Below are positions 34,213-43,326 of a DNA stretch of 64,000 nt, piece by piece. The translations under genes were made by a program, and so were the position numbers. Under the pieces are notes generated by a model, which saw only the letters and a program-made list of their open reading frames with translations, was not told the DNA's origin and made no database searches. Numbering within the stretch: the first letter of the stretch is position 1; each line of letters opens with the position of its first letter. Origin of the DNA: Actinomyces sp. oral taxon 170 str. F0386 (lineage in GTDB: Bacteria; Actinomycetota; Actinomycetes; Actinomycetales; Actinomycetaceae); contig NZ_GL882511.1 of the NCBI RefSeq assembly GCF_000195595.1, forward strand, positions 124,001 to 188,000, written 5' to 3'.

Positions 34213-35508
34213 GTGAGTGCACCCATCGTTGCCGTGATCGGAGGCGGGCAGCTGGCCCGCATGATGCAGGAGGAGGCCAGCGCCCTGGGCATCCACCTGA
34301 GGGCCCTGGTGGAGGCCGCCGACGGTTCCACCGGCCAGGTGACCCCGGACGCCCTCGTCGGTGCCGCCGACGACGAGGCGGCTGTGCGCGCCGTCGTCGC
34401 CGGTGACGGTACTCAAGGACCCGGCGGCGAGCCGGCAGCGGTGGTCACCTTCGAGCACGAGCACCAGGATGCCTCCCTCCTGGAACGGCTCCAGGCCGAG
34501 GGCGTGAGCGTCCAGCCCGCCCCCCAGGCCCTCGAGCTGGCCCGCGACAAGCTGGCCATGCGCCGGGCGATGAGCCAGGCCGGACTGCCGCAGCCCGCCT
34601 GGGCGGAGGTCGGCGGACCCGGCCAGGAGACCGCCGAGCAGATGGCCGACGCCGTCGAGGCCTTCGCCGTCGAGCACGGCTGGCCCGTGGTGCTCAAGAC
34701 GCCGCGCGGTGGCTACGACGGCCACGGGGTCCTGCTCGTGCGCAGCGCCGAGTCCCTGCATGAGGGGGAGGCTGCCGAGTGGCTCGCCTCGGTGGCTCGT
34801 GCGCGCGCCGGTCAGGGTGACGGTCGGGGAACCGGCGGAGGAGGCAGTCTCGGTGGCGCCGCGGTGACCAGCCTCCTGGTGGAGCAGGCCATCCCCTTCA
34901 CCCGCGAGCTGGCGGTTCTGCTGGCACGTCGTCCCAGCGGGCAGATCGCTGTGTGGCCGGTGGCCCAGACGGTCCAGGATGACGGCATGTGCGCCGAGGT
35001 CCTGGCCCCGGCGCCCGGCCTTGACTCCGTCGCCGTTGAGGAGGCCGAGCTCATCGGCCGGACGGTGGCGGAGCGCACCGGGGTGACCGGGGTGCTCGCC
35101 GTCGAGCTCTTCGCCGTCGAGACCTTCGGGGAACCCACGCGCCTATACGTCAACGAGCTGGCCATGCGCCCCCACAATTCCGGGCACTGGACCCAGGACG
35201 GCGCCGTCACCAGCCAGTTCGCCCAGCACCTGCGGGCGGTGCTCGACCTGCCGCTGGGGGCGACCGACACAACGGCGCCCACCACCGTCATGGTCAACCT
35301 CATCGGTGGTCAGCACGAGCCGGGAGCCGATGCGCTGGCACGGGCCATGGCCGCCCAGCCCGAGGCCCGGATCCACCTCTACGGCAAGCAGTGGCGCTCC
35401 GGGCGCAAGCTCGGGCACGTCAACATGACGGTCGGCCAGGGGCAGGAGGTCGCCGACGTCGTCGAGCAGGCGCGCGAGGCCGTCGCCATCCTGCGCGGGG
35501 ACGCCTGA
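34213..35508 (+). CDS. purK: 5-(carboxyamino)imidazole ribonucleotide synthase
   Basis: ATP-grasp enzyme of purine synthesis that makes N5-CAIR from AIR, bicarbonate and ATP. The protein is 431 residues. It starts [22 protein letters not shown], the family N-terminus. The ATP-grasp core shows [17 protein letters not shown] and the metal-binding region [24 protein letters not shown]. An insertion rich in Gly and Arg (about residues 195-215) is longer than usual. The GTG at 34213 follows a -10 box. purE lies 62 bases downstream, so the two catalyse consecutive steps. Confidence 0.95.
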   Translation: MSAPIVAVIGGGQLARMMQEEASALGIHLRALVEAADGSTGQVTPDALVGAADDEAAVRAVVAGDGTQGPGGEPAAVVTFEHEHQDASLLERLQAEGVSVQPAPQALELARDKLAMRRAMSQAGLPQPAWAEVGGPGQETAEQMADAVEAFAVEHGWPVVLKTPRGGYDGHGVLLVRSAESLHEGEAAEWLASVARARAGQGDGRGTGGGGSLGGAAVTSLLVEQAIPFTRELAVLLARRPSGQIAVWPVAQTVQDDGMCAEVLAPAPGLDSVAVEEAELIGRTVAERTGVTGVLAVELFAVETFGEPTRLYVNELAMRPHNSGHWTQDGAVTSQFAQHLRAVLDLPLGATDTTAPTTVMVNLIGGQHEPGADALARAMAAQPEARIHLYGKQWRSGRKLGHVNMTVGQGQEVADVVEQAREAVAILRGDA

Positions 35509-35570
35509 GTCGGGAACACCACCAACGGCAAGCAGCACGAGCAGATACGGAACAGACAAGGAGACAGCGC

Positions 35571-36122
35571 ATGAGCGAGGTCAGTGAAACGGCGGAGAAC
35601 GCGGTAGACGCTGCTCGGCCGGTGGTCGGCATCGTCATGGGCTCGGACTCGGACTGGCCGGTCATGGGGGCCGCCGCCGAGGTCCTCGACGAGTTCGGCG
35701 TGGCCTATGAGGCCGACGTCGTCTCCGCCCACCGCATGCCCACTGAGATGATCGACTACGGGCGCGCCGCCGCCGAGCGGGGACTGCGGGTCATCATCGC
35801 CGGCGCCGGGGGAGCGGCGCACCTGCCCGGGATGCTGGCGGCCGTCACCGAGCTGCCGGTGATCGGGGTGCCGGTGCCGCTGAAGTACCTTGACGGCATG
35901 GACTCCCTGCTCTCCATCGTGCAGATGCCCGCAGGGGTGCCGGTGGCCACCGTCTCCATCGGCGGGGCTCGCAACGCCGGGCTGCTGGCGGTGCGCATCC
36001 TCGCGTCCGGTCAGGGGCAGAAGGCCGCCCGTCTGGCCGCCGCGATGCGCGCCTTCCAGAAGGACCTGGGGGAGGTAGCCCATGCCAAGGGCGCCGTCTT
36101 GCGCGAGCGCCTAAGCGACTGA
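35571..36122 (+). CDS. purE: N5-carboxyaminoimidazole ribonucleotide mutase
   Basis: Converts N5-CAIR to CAIR, the step after PurK. The protein is 183 residues, with the class I PurE motif [13 protein letters not shown] and the active-site [16 protein letters not shown] (His in SAHR), then [14 protein letters not shown]. The N-terminus has about 15 extra residues. GGAGACAGC precedes the ATG. It is probably cotranscribed with purK. Confidence 0.96.
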   Translation: MSEVSETAENAVDAARPVVGIVMGSDSDWPVMGAAAEVLDEFGVAYEADVVSAHRMPTEMIDYGRAAAERGLRVIIAGAGGAAHLPGMLAAVTELPVIGVPVPLKYLDGMDSLLSIVQMPAGVPVATVSIGGARNAGLLAVRILASGQGQKAARLAAAMRAFQKDLGEVAHAKGAVLRERLSD

Positions 36123-36179
36123 GCCACCGTCGACCATCTCTCTGAAGTTCGTTTCTGTTCGATTCTGGGCGATCGTGTG

Positions 36180-36185
36180 TAGACT
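36180..36185 (+). promoter_or_regulatory. -10 box for leaderless galE
   Basis: TAGACT ends 6 nt before the galE ATG at 36192. Confidence 0.5.
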
Positions 36186-36191
36186 GAGGGC

Positions 36192-37181
36192 ATGAGCATT
36201 CTCGTTGCTGGAGGCGCCGGCTACATCGGCGCGCACGTGGTCCGACTTCTCCTCGAGCGTGGGGAGGAGGTTGTCGTCGTCGACGACCTCTCCTACGGGA
36301 CACCGGAGCGAGTCAAGGGTGCTGATGTCGTCGAGCTCGACGTCGCCAGTGGCCGGGCCCCTGAGGCTCTCGCCGAGGTCATGAGCTCGCGCGGAGTCGT
36401 CGCCGTCATCCACTTCGCCGCCCGCAAGCAGGTGGGCGAGTCCGTCGAGCGCCCGGCCTGGTACTACCAGCAGAACGTGGGCGGCCTGGCGAACATGCTG
36501 CTGGCCATGGAGGCCGCCGGCGTCAACCAGATGATCTTCTCCTCCTCGGCGGCCGTCTACGGCATGCCGCCGGTGGAGGTCGTGCCCGAGGACATCGACT
36601 GCCGCCCCATCAACCCCTACGGCGAGACCAAGCTCATCGGCGAGTGGATGATGGCCGACGCCGAGAAGGCCTGGGGACTGCGCTGGGCCGGTCTGCGCTA
36701 CTTCAACGTCGCCGGCGCTGGCTGGGACGACCTGGGCGACATGGCCACCCTCAACCTCATCCCCATGGTCCTCGACCGCCTCTCCAAGGGCGAGACCCCC
36801 AAGATCTTCGGCACCGACTACCCCACCCCCGACGGCACCTGCGTGCGCGACTACATCCATGTCAAGGACCTGGCCGTCGCGCACATCGCCGCCCTGGACT
36901 ACCTGGCCGGCGGCCAGGAGATGGCCGAGCACGTCTTCAACGTCGGCACCGGTCAGGGCGCCTCGGTGCGCGAGGTCGTCTCCAAGGTGATCGCCTCCAC
37001 GGGCCTGGACCTGGAGCCGGAGGAGCTTGCCCGCCGCGCCGGTGACCCGCCCCAGCTCATCGGCAACGCCACCCGCATCGGTGAGGTCCTGGGGTGGAAG
37101 GCCGAGCACGACCTGGACGACATCGTCACCTCCTCCTACACCTCCTGGCAGGCGGATCCGAACCGGCCCCACTTCGGTTGA
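36192..37181 (+). CDS. galE: UDP-glucose 4-epimerase
   Basis: NAD-dependent short-chain-type epimerase that interconverts UDP-glucose and UDP-galactose, and possibly the GlcNAc/GalNAc forms. The protein is 329 residues. Visible are the Rossmann motif VAGGAGYIGAHVV, the serine in FSSSAAVYG, the catalytic pair Y and K in INPYGETKLIGEW, and YFNVAGA. It supplies sugar nucleotides for the surface glycan genes downstream. It is followed by the strongest terminator in the window. Confidence 0.94.
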   Translation: MSILVAGGAGYIGAHVVRLLLERGEEVVVVDDLSYGTPERVKGADVVELDVASGRAPEALAEVMSSRGVVAVIHFAARKQVGESVERPAWYYQQNVGGLANMLLAMEAAGVNQMIFSSSAAVYGMPPVEVVPEDIDCRPINPYGETKLIGEWMMADAEKAWGLRWAGLRYFNVAGAGWDDLGDMATLNLIPMVLDRLSKGETPKIFGTDYPTPDGTCVRDYIHVKDLAVAHIAALDYLAGGQEMAEHVFNVGTGQGASVREVVSKVIASTGLDLEPEELARRAGDPPQLIGNATRIGEVLGWKAEHDLDDIVTSSYTSWQADPNRPHFG

Positions 37182-37200
37182 GCGGTCCTGAAACCACTGT

Positions 37201-37245
37201 GTGAGGGCCGGCTCCCCCTCCCGGGGAGCCGGCCCTCACTTGTTT
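37201..37245 (+). terminator. Rho-independent terminator after galE
   Basis: GTGAGGGCCGGCTCCCC (37201-37217) and its exact complement (37223-37239) form a 17-bp stem with a 5-nt loop, followed by TTGTTT. It also ends the convergent LCP gene, at 37265, in the other direction. Confidence 0.92.
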
Positions 37246-37264
37246 GCAGTCGGTGTATACGGCG

Positions 37265-38782
37265 TCAGGACTGGTTGAAGTCGGCCGCCGTCAGCTTTCC
37301 GTCGCGCAGTCTGGAGAAGAAGTCGGGCGCGGTCGTGTCCTGCAGTAGGACCGTCTCACCGATATCGGCGTCCTCAGGGGAGTAGGCCGTGTCCTCGATG
37401 GGCGGGGCGCCGGTCAGGCCGTCGCCGGAGGCCGACCGGAAGGCCAGCACCATCCTGGCGATGCTCATGGTGCCGGCACTCTCGTCCACCGTGAGGGCAT
37501 TCGTGCCAGCGTCGACCAGCGCGTCCTGACGGGAGAAGGAGATGGCGGTGGTCGGTGAGGCCGCCTTGGAGACCACTGCGGAGATGACGGCGCGCTGGCG
37601 CAGACCGCGCCCGACGTCACCGGTCGGGTCCGACTTGCGCATCCGGGAGTAGGCAAGTGCCTTCGTCCCGTCCACCGTCTGGCACTGGCCCTGGGAGGTG
37701 TCCCAGACCAGTCCCGAGTCCTCGTCGGCGACGTCGTAGTCCAGGCAGACGTCGACCCCGCCGACGGCGTCGACCATTTGCGACACGCCGGTCATGCCGA
37801 CCTCCACGTAGTGGTCCACCGTCAGGCCGGAGAGCTTCTCGACGGTCTGGACCAGCAGCTTGGGGCCGCCGAAGGAATAGGCCGCGTTGATCTTATTCTC
37901 ACCGTACTCGGGGATGTCTACGAAAGTGTCGCGTGGCAGGGAGGTCAAGCTCGTCTGCCCGTTCTCCGCCTGGTGCAACAGCATGACCGAGTCGGCGCGG
38001 GCTCCCTCGGTGTCATCCTGGATGACGCCGCCGCGCGCGTCCGACCCCACGATGAGCCAGGTCTCGCCCGGCGTGTCCGCAGCCCCGGAGAGAGCATCGA
38101 TGCGGTGGAGCTGGGAGGAGACGTCATTCCACAGCCAGGCGACCCGGGCCGCGATAAGGGCCAGGATGACGACGATGGCAATGACTGTCCAGCGCAGGAT
38201 CCGGCGCCAGCTCGGCCGGGGACGCCTCGGACTGCGGGACGGCTCGGGCTCGAGCGCCGGCCTGCCCGGAACCGGCTCCTCCGGGGACTGAAGACCCTGA
38301 GTGCCGACGGGATAGGCTCCGCGCCGAGCCGGCATCGCCCGAGTACGCTCAGGCCCGGCTGCGCCGCTGCGACCGTCAGCCCCCGGCTCCAGAGGTACCG
38401 CGCTCGACCCGGCCCGAGCGTGACTGCCGCGTTGAGACGGAGCAGCGGAACGACGGGGCTGGACCGAAGGGGGCTGCTGAGCCGCCCGCTCAGATGCCGG
38501 TGGAGACGAAGCCGACTCACCACCGTCCTGACGGCCCAGGACCGAGTGCCGCTGAGGCTGCCGGGCGGAGGCCGACGACCGGGTGGGGGACGGCGACGCC
38601 GGACGTCGTGGGGAGCCGCCGGCGACGTCGGCGGGCTGGGTACCGGCCTCGCCGCCGGGTGCCTCTGCACGCTCGCGGCTGCGCCGGTTGACGGCGTCGA
38701 TGGGGCGCTGCCGGCGCGAAGGCCTCCCTCCGCCGGAGCCGGGGGTGATCGAGGGCGGCAGCGAGTCGTCTGTCGGGGTCAC
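37265..38782 (-). CDS. LytR-CpsA-Psr (LCP) family glycopolymer ligase with long N-terminal region
   Basis: Membrane-anchored enzyme expected to transfer polyprenyl-linked glycopolymers to peptidoglycan. The protein is 505 residues. The first 185 residues are a Pro/Ser/Arg-rich disordered cytoplasmic region, followed by one membrane helix (RWTVIAIVVILALIAARVAWL). The LCP domain shows WLIVGSDARGG, DSVMLLHQAENGQTSLTSLPRDTFVDIP and ALAYSRMRKSDPTGDVGRGLRQRAVISAV, with the arginine-rich pyrophosphate-binding positions intact. It starts with GTG. It lies 15 bases downstream of a second LCP gene and is probably cotranscribed with it. Confidence 0.92.
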   Translation of the reverse strand: MTPTDDSLPPSITPGSGGGRPSRRQRPIDAVNRRSRERAEAPGGEAGTQPADVAGGSPRRPASPSPTRSSASARQPQRHSVLGRQDGGESASSPPASERAAQQPPSVQPRRSAAPSQRGSHARAGSSAVPLEPGADGRSGAAGPERTRAMPARRGAYPVGTQGLQSPEEPVPGRPALEPEPSRSPRRPRPSWRRILRWTVIAIVVILALIAARVAWLWNDVSSQLHRIDALSGAADTPGETWLIVGSDARGGVIQDDTEGARADSVMLLHQAENGQTSLTSLPRDTFVDIPEYGENKINAAYSFGGPKLLVQTVEKLSGLTVDHYVEVGMTGVSQMVDAVGGVDVCLDYDVADEDSGLVWDTSQGQCQTVDGTKALAYSRMRKSDPTGDVGRGLRQRAVISAVVSKAASPTTAISFSRQDALVDAGTNALTVDESAGTMSIARMVLAFRSASGDGLTGAPPIEDTAYSPEDADIGETVLLQDTTAPDFFSRLRDGKLTAADFNQS

Positions 38783-38797
38783 GCCTACGATTCTGCC

Positions 38798-40057
38798 TCA
38801 GGCGGGGCAGGTCTGAGTGGTGGGCTTCGCGGCGGGCTGCTGGGAGGATCCCGTCTGCGGTGCCTGCGTCTGAGGTGCCGGCGTGGTGGCCTCCTCCTCA
38901 GCGGGCTCGCTGGTCTCCTCCTGCGAGGAGGAGTCCTCCGTGGCGGTGCCCGCGTCGGTTGTGGCTGGGGCTACGGCGTCGGCGGGAACGGGTTTGTCCT
39001 CCTTGAGGGCCTTCCAGACCTTCTTGGCGTTCTCGGTGGGGACCACGTGGTTCGGGTCGTTCTCAGAGGGCTCATGCGGCATGGTGATGAAGTTGATCTT
39101 GTCCATGCCGACGCCCTGGACGGAGTAGGCCAGGCCTGACAGGTTGCCGATCTGACCGATGCGCTCCGAGGTGGTGAGGGTCTCCAGGGTGCTGGTCAGG
39201 AAACCCGACTGGGTGAGCACGTTACTGGCCAGAGCCTTGGAGGCCATGGCGCTCATGAGCTTCTGCTGACGGGAGATGCGGGAGATGTCCGAGCCGTCGC
39301 CAACGCCGTGGCGGACACGGGCGTACTGCAGTGCGGCCTGCCCATCGAGCTTCTGGCAGCCCGCATCGAGCTGGAAGCCGGTGTAGTCGGGATCGTCGAT
39401 CGCCTCATCGACCTGGACGTGGACTCCTCCGAGGGAGTCGACCACCTTGGACAGTCCGTTGAAGTCCACGACGACGAAGTCGTCAATGCGGATATCCATC
39501 AGCGTCTCCACGGTCTTCCAGGTGCAGGCGGCCCCGGAGGCGACGGCCTTCTTGTCACTGCCGGTGCCGGCTCCGTTGGCGAAGGCGGAGTTGAACTGCT
39601 GATTCTCCTGAGCCTCGGCGGTCTCGCCGTCGAGGCTCTTGCACTCGGGGATGTCCACCTCCGTGTCCCGGGGGATGGAGACGGCGTCGATCCGCTTGCG
39701 GTCGGCGGAGATGTGCATGACCAGCGCCGTGTCCGAGCGGGCCACGGAGACTTCGTCGCTGCCCTCGGAGCCGTCCACGTTGTTGTTGCCGGAGCGGGAG
39801 TCGGTGCCCAGTACCAGCAGGTTGACGGCGCGGCCGTCATAGCTGTCCGGTGGTTTGGTGCCGGGGCGGCCCTCCTCGGAGAGGATGCTGTCGACGTTGA
39901 AGTAGGTGATCCGCGACTGGATGTTGTGCCATGCGAAGCCTGCGCCGGAGACGACGAAGAGCGCCACCGCGAGGACACTGAGCCCTGCTCGGCGGGCCAG
40001 GCGGCGTCCGAGTTCTTTGGAGGAGTGCCGCGCGCGCGGCTTACTGAGCTGAGGCAC
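38798..40057 (-). CDS. LytR-CpsA-Psr (LCP) family glycopolymer ligase
   Basis: Second LCP protein, 419 residues. A short basic N-terminus and one membrane helix (SVLAVALFVVSGAGFAW) are followed by the LCP domain: VNLLVLGTDSRSG, SDTALVMHISADRKRIDAVSIPRDTEVDIP and LQYARVRHGVGDGSDISRISRQQKLMSAM. The C-terminal 70 residues are Thr/Ser/Pro/Gln-rich and probably wall-exposed. It has two cysteines within the domain (PECKSL and AACTWK) that could form a disulfide, as in actinobacterial LCP proteins. The GTG at 40057 is preceded by TATCAT 7 nt upstream on the minus strand. Confidence 0.93.
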   Translation of the reverse strand: MPQLSKPRARHSSKELGRRLARRAGLSVLAVALFVVSGAGFAWHNIQSRITYFNVDSILSEEGRPGTKPPDSYDGRAVNLLVLGTDSRSGNNNVDGSEGSDEVSVARSDTALVMHISADRKRIDAVSIPRDTEVDIPECKSLDGETAEAQENQQFNSAFANGAGTGSDKKAVASGAACTWKTVETLMDIRIDDFVVVDFNGLSKVVDSLGGVHVQVDEAIDDPDYTGFQLDAGCQKLDGQAALQYARVRHGVGDGSDISRISRQQKLMSAMASKALASNVLTQSGFLTSTLETLTTSERIGQIGNLSGLAYSVQGVGMDKINFITMPHEPSENDPNHVVPTENAKKVWKALKEDKPVPADAVAPATTDAGTATEDSSSQEETSEPAEEEATTPAPQTQAPQTGSSQQPAAKPTTQTCPA

Positions 40058-40064
40058 GGGAGTG

Positions 40065-40169
40065 ATGATAGGGAATCATTGAGGAGATCTATATGGGTCT
40101 TCCTACACCTGACGCATGAGATTCGCCTGAGAGGAGTGAGGCCTCTCACGTGGATCACGGCGCTAGGCT
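40065..40169. promoter_or_regulatory. Divergent -10 boxes between the LCP gene and the GT2 gene
   Basis: On the minus strand TATCAT (40065-40070) ends 7 nt before the LCP GTG. On the plus strand TAGGCT (40164-40169) ends 6 nt before the glycosyltransferase GTG at 40176. Both are predicted leaderless. Confidence 0.5.
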
Positions 40170-40175
40170 CTCTCC

Positions 40176-41228
40176 GTGACCAATGTTGTGAAACCCACGC
40201 CAGCCAGTGCCTCAACTGCTCCCGTCGTCCCATCGGGTCGGGTAGGGAAGCCCATCGGCTCCAAGCCCGGCAGCCCTGTCGAGGATGGGGAGGCCGGTGG
40301 CGCGGTTGGTGGAATCGGCCAATCGGGAGGGCCGTTGAGTCCGGCCTCCGCGGATGCGCCGTTCCCCACCGCCTCTGATGAGCAGAGCGTGCGTGTGGTC
40401 ACCGTGGCCTTCAATCCCGGTGAGGAGCTCGATCGCTTCCTGGCCTCCCTGGCCGCGGCCACGGTGCGTCGGCTCACCGTCGTCATCGCGGACAACGGGA
40501 CCGAGCACGACGTCGTCACCGCCGCCGCCCAGCGCTACGGGGCCCGCGTCGTCGGTGACGGGACCAACCTCGGCTACGGGGCCGGTGCCAACCTGGCGGC
40601 CGCCGACCTTCAGGAGGACTGGCTCGTGGTGGCCAACCCCGATCTCATCTGGAGGCCGGGCAGCCTTGATGTCCTCATTGACGCGGGTCTGGCCAACCCC
40701 GCCGCCGGGTGCCTGGGGCCGCTCCTGCTCAACACCGACGGCACCGTCTACCCCTCCGGGCGCGCCCTGCCCTCCCTGGTCAAGGGCGCCGGCCACGCCG
40801 TCCTGGGCAAGATCTGGCCGGCCAACCCCTTCTCCGCCGCGTACCACACCGCCGATGAGGGGGGCTCGGGCGGGTCGCGGACGGTGGGCTGGCTCTCGGG
40901 GGCCTGTCTGCTGCTGCCGGCGGCCGCCTGGCGGCGCCTGGGAGGATTCGATGACGACTACTTCATGTTCTTCGAGGACGTGGACCTGGGGGAGCGGGTC
41001 GGGCGGGCCGGCTGGCTCAACGTGCAGGTCCACGACTCCGTTGTCATCCACGAGCAGGGGGCCAGCTGGAAGGCCCGCCCCGAGAAGATGATCCGGGCCC
41101 ACCACGCCTCGGCCCGCCACTACCTCTCCGGGGTCTACGACGCCCCGTGGCAGGTACCGGTGCGCTGGGCGCTCTGCGCCGGGCTGCACCTGCGTGAGGA
41201 GCTCGAGGTGCGCGCCTCTCGGGGCTGA
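40176..41228 (+). CDS. GT2-family glycosyltransferase, rhamnosyltransferase-like
   Basis: Predicted cytoplasmic or membrane-associated glycosyltransferase of 350 residues. The first 70 residues are Pro/Gly-rich and outside the fold. The GT-A domain starts RVVTVAFNPGEELDRFLASL, with VVIADNGTEHDVV, GTNLGYGAGANLA (ribose/diphosphate loop), LVVANPDLIW (DxD equivalent) and DDDYFMFFEDVDLGERVGRAGW, the acceptor-side motif of WbbL/RfbF-type rhamnosyltransferases. The donor cannot be fixed, but dTDP-rhamnose is common for this subgroup. It diverges from the LCP genes. Confidence 0.88.
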   Translation: MTNVVKPTPASASTAPVVPSGRVGKPIGSKPGSPVEDGEAGGAVGGIGQSGGPLSPASADAPFPTASDEQSVRVVTVAFNPGEELDRFLASLAAATVRRLTVVIADNGTEHDVVTAAAQRYGARVVGDGTNLGYGAGANLAAADLQEDWLVVANPDLIWRPGSLDVLIDAGLANPAAGCLGPLLLNTDGTVYPSGRALPSLVKGAGHAVLGKIWPANPFSAAYHTADEGGSGGSRTVGWLSGACLLLPAAAWRRLGGFDDDYFMFFEDVDLGERVGRAGWLNVQVHDSVVIHEQGASWKARPEKMIRAHHASARHYLSGVYDAPWQVPVRWALCAGLHLREELEVRASRG

Positions 41229-41252
41229 GCTCGACGCTCAGGTGGTGCAGGC

Positions 41253-41684
41253 TCATGGAGTGCGAGGCGTCTTGTGCTCCTGCTCCGGGGTGAGCCTGGC
41301 CGCAGTGGGCGGCTCGGGGGCGTCGTCCAGGGCGATGCGCCGCGCCAGGTGCGTGATCTGCCGCTCGCGTGCGCCATTGCGGCGGAAGGAGGACAGGATC
41401 TGCGCCAGGAACGCGATGACCAGGGCGTACAGCAGGAGGTCCGTGCCACGGCCGACCCCCACCCGGTGCGCGATCGCGGTCATCACCGAGGGGAAGGCGA
41501 TCGCCGCGACGGCGAAGGCGACGAAGGCCAGCGTGGCCAGTCGGCGGCCGGCCTGATGGCGAGCCCCTCCCGGGGTGCGCAGCATCATCCAGCCCACGGC
41601 CGCCACGGCCAGGATGAGGACGGCCTGAATGAGGAACTGACGGTTCGTCGTCGGAGCGATCTGGGTGGCGATCTGAGGAATCAT
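41253..41684 (-). CDS. DUF2304 family membrane protein
   Basis: Small membrane protein of 143 residues with three hydrophobic segments and a cytoplasmic tail containing a coiled region (RRNGARERQITHLARRIAL). It matches the DUF2304 pattern, which is typically encoded next to a polyprenyl-phosphate glycosyltransferase of the GT2 family, as here: the gene follows one on the same strand by 46 bases. It is probably an accessory subunit for that enzyme. Start is ATG at 41684. Confidence 0.8.
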   Translation of the reverse strand: MIPQIATQIAPTTNRQFLIQAVLILAVAAVGWMMLRTPGGARHQAGRRLATLAFVAFAVAAIAFPSVMTAIAHRVGVGRGTDLLLYALVIAFLAQILSSFRRNGARERQITHLARRIALDDAPEPPTAARLTPEQEHKTPRTP

Positions 41685-41730
41685 GGCTCTGTGCCTTCCG
41701 TGCCGGGCTCAGGAGGGAGCGCTGGAGTAC

Positions 41731-42447
41731 TTAGGAGAAGAGCAGGTCGACCAGGATGTTGACCGAGTTCCACAGGGACTGACCCTTGGAGCGCGAGTAC
41801 TCCGTGTAGACGATGTGCACCGGGAACTCCCGCCAGGGCAGCCCGGTGGCGCCGATCTGGCGGATGATCTCGCTGGCGTGCGCCATCCGGTTCTGCTTGA
41901 GGTCCAGGCGTGCCAGGACGTCGCGGCGGATGACCCTCAGGCCGTTGTGGGCGTCGGTCAGACGCATGCCGGAGGTGCGTGAGCTGACCGCTGCCGCTGT
42001 GCGCAGGACGAGTCGCTTGAGCCATCCCACCGGGGAGGGCCCCTCCAGGAAGCGCGACCCGAGAATGACGGCAAGCCCCTCCTCGCGCGCCGCGGCGACC
42101 ATGGCCGCGGCGTCGGTCGCGGAGTGCTGGCCGTCGGCGTCGAAGGTGACGACGTAGGCGGCGTTGGTCCTCTCCAGGACGTAGGAGAAGCCCGTCTGCA
42201 GCGCCGCACCCTGGCCGAGGTTGATCGGGTGACGCACGACGACGGCTCCCGCGGCGGCCGCATCACGGGCCGAGTCGTCCTTGGAGCCGTCGTCGACGAC
42301 GACGACGTAGGGGAAGACTTCGCGGGCCTGGGAGATGACCTCACGGACGACGGTCGCCTCGTTGTACAGGGGGATGACGAGCCAGGTGTCGGTGACCCTG
42401 GGCGCCGAGGCGGGCCCGCCGACCTGTGTCACGTTGGAGGTAGTCAC
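41731..42447 (-). CDS. GT2-family glycosyltransferase, polyprenyl-phosphate sugar synthase-like
   Basis: Glycosyltransferase of 238 residues with a complete GT-A fold: TWLVIPLYNEATVVREVI, VVVVDDGSKDDSA, HPINLGQGAALQTGF, VVTFDADGQHSATDAA (DxD), ILGSRFLEG, and the C-terminal FPVHIVYTEYSRSKGQSLWNSVNIL. This resembles dolichyl/polyprenyl-phosphate mannose or glucose synthases. Together with the DUF2304 protein it probably makes a lipid-linked sugar for GT-C enzymes such as the PIG-V-like one. The GTG at 42447 is chosen because AAGAAT lies 6 nt upstream, in the same leaderless arrangement as its neighbours; the frame is open further upstream. Confidence 0.87.
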   Translation of the reverse strand: MTTSNVTQVGGPASAPRVTDTWLVIPLYNEATVVREVISQAREVFPYVVVVDDGSKDDSARDAAAAGAVVVRHPINLGQGAALQTGFSYVLERTNAAYVVTFDADGQHSATDAAAMVAAAREEGLAVILGSRFLEGPSPVGWLKRLVLRTAAAVSSRTSGMRLTDAHNGLRVIRRDVLARLDLKQNRMAHASEIIRQIGATGLPWREFPVHIVYTEYSRSKGQSLWNSVNILVDLLFS

Positions 42448-42572
42448 TTCTGCATTCTTGCACGCGACGATGGGAGACCGCCCTTCCTGCCTAGGGGCCG
42501 CACTCACCGTCGCTGGTGGGTTAGGTCTCGTCCGGGTTACGCCCAGGCGTCGTCTGAGGCGGGCGAGTCCCC

Positions 42573-42578
42573 TAGGAT
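42573..42578 (+). promoter_or_regulatory. Possible -10 box of the wlb-type operon
   Basis: TAGGAT lies 124 bases upstream of the acetyltransferase GTG at 42703. It has the same shape as the leaderless -10 boxes elsewhere, but here a ribosome binding site (AGGAG, 42693-42697) serves the start. In-frame ATG 42577 and GTG 42589 exist but would add a low-complexity leader. Confidence 0.35.
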
Positions 42579-42702
42579 GGGGCCGGTCGTGCAGCGTCCG
42601 CCACCGTCCCTGCGACCGGAGCGGCACGGCCCCGGCAACCACCAGGTTGACCGGTCTCACTCGATCGTCAGGGCGGCCCGGGCCGTCCGCACAGGAGCTG
42701 CC

Positions 42703-43326
42703 GTGGCCACCCGAATCGCCCCGTCCGCCGACGTCTCCGAGGAGGCTGTGCTCGGCGAGGGCACCAGCATCTGGCATCTCGCCCAGGTGCGTGAGCACGC
42801 CGTCCTCGGCCGGGACTGCATCGTGGGCCGTGGCGCCTACATCGGCGAGGGCGTGGTCATGGGGGACAGCTGCAAGGTGCAGAACTACGCCCTCGTCTAC
42901 GAGCCGGCCCGCCTGGCCGACGGGGTCTTCATCGGCCCGGCGGTCACGCTGACCAACGACCACTTCCCCCGGGCCGTCAACCCCGACGGCACCCTCAAGT
43001 CGGCCGCCGACTGGGAGCCCGTGGGAGTCACCATCGATGAGGGAGCCTCGATCGGGGCCCGCGCCGTGTGCGTCGCCCCGGTGCACGTGGGCGCCTGGGC
43101 AACGGTGGCCGCCGGCGCCGTCGTCACCAAGGACGTGCCCGCTCACGCCCTGGTCGCCGGGGTCCCCGCCCGCCGCATCGGCTGGGTGGGACGCGCCGGC
43201 GAGCCGCTCACTCCCGCCGAGCCCGATCCCGACGGCGCGCGGCGCTGGCGCTGCCCCGTCACCAGGACCCTGTACCAAGAAGCAGGCACTGAGTCCGATA
43301 CCACCATCCGAGAGGTCACCCACTGA
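42703..43326 (+). CDS. wlbB: UDP-GlcNAc3NA-type N-acetyltransferase (WbpD/WlbB-like)
   Basis: Left-handed beta-helix acetyltransferase of 207 residues with hexapeptide repeats through most of its length. The order IAPSADVSEEAVLGEGTSIWHLAQV, then KVQNYALVYEP, VFIGPAVTLTNDHFPR and AVVTKDVPAHALVAGVPAR, is that of WbpD/WlbB. Those enzymes acetylate the 3-amino group of UDP-2-acetamido-3-amino-2,3-dideoxyglucuronate. It forms an operon with the aminotransferase (1-bp TGATG overlap) and the dehydrogenase of the same pathway. AGGAG lies 5 bases before the GTG. A QdtC/FdtC-like sugar acetyltransferase is the main alternative. Confidence 0.85.
   Translation: MATRIAPSADVSEEAVLGEGTSIWHLAQVREHAVLGRDCIVGRGAYIGEGVVMGDSCKVQNYALVYEPARLADGVFIGPAVTLTNDHFPRAVNPDGTLKSAADWEPVGVTIDEGASIGARAVCVAPVHVGAWATVAAGAVVTKDVPAHALVAGVPARRIGWVGRAGEPLTPAEPDPDGARRWRCPVTRTLYQEAGTESDTTIREVTH

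Noticed and set aside
36192-37181. galE as part of the diamino-uronate operon
   Set aside because: It has its own promoter and a strong terminator and lies more than 5 kb away on the far side of the LCP genes; it may serve any galactose-containing polymer.
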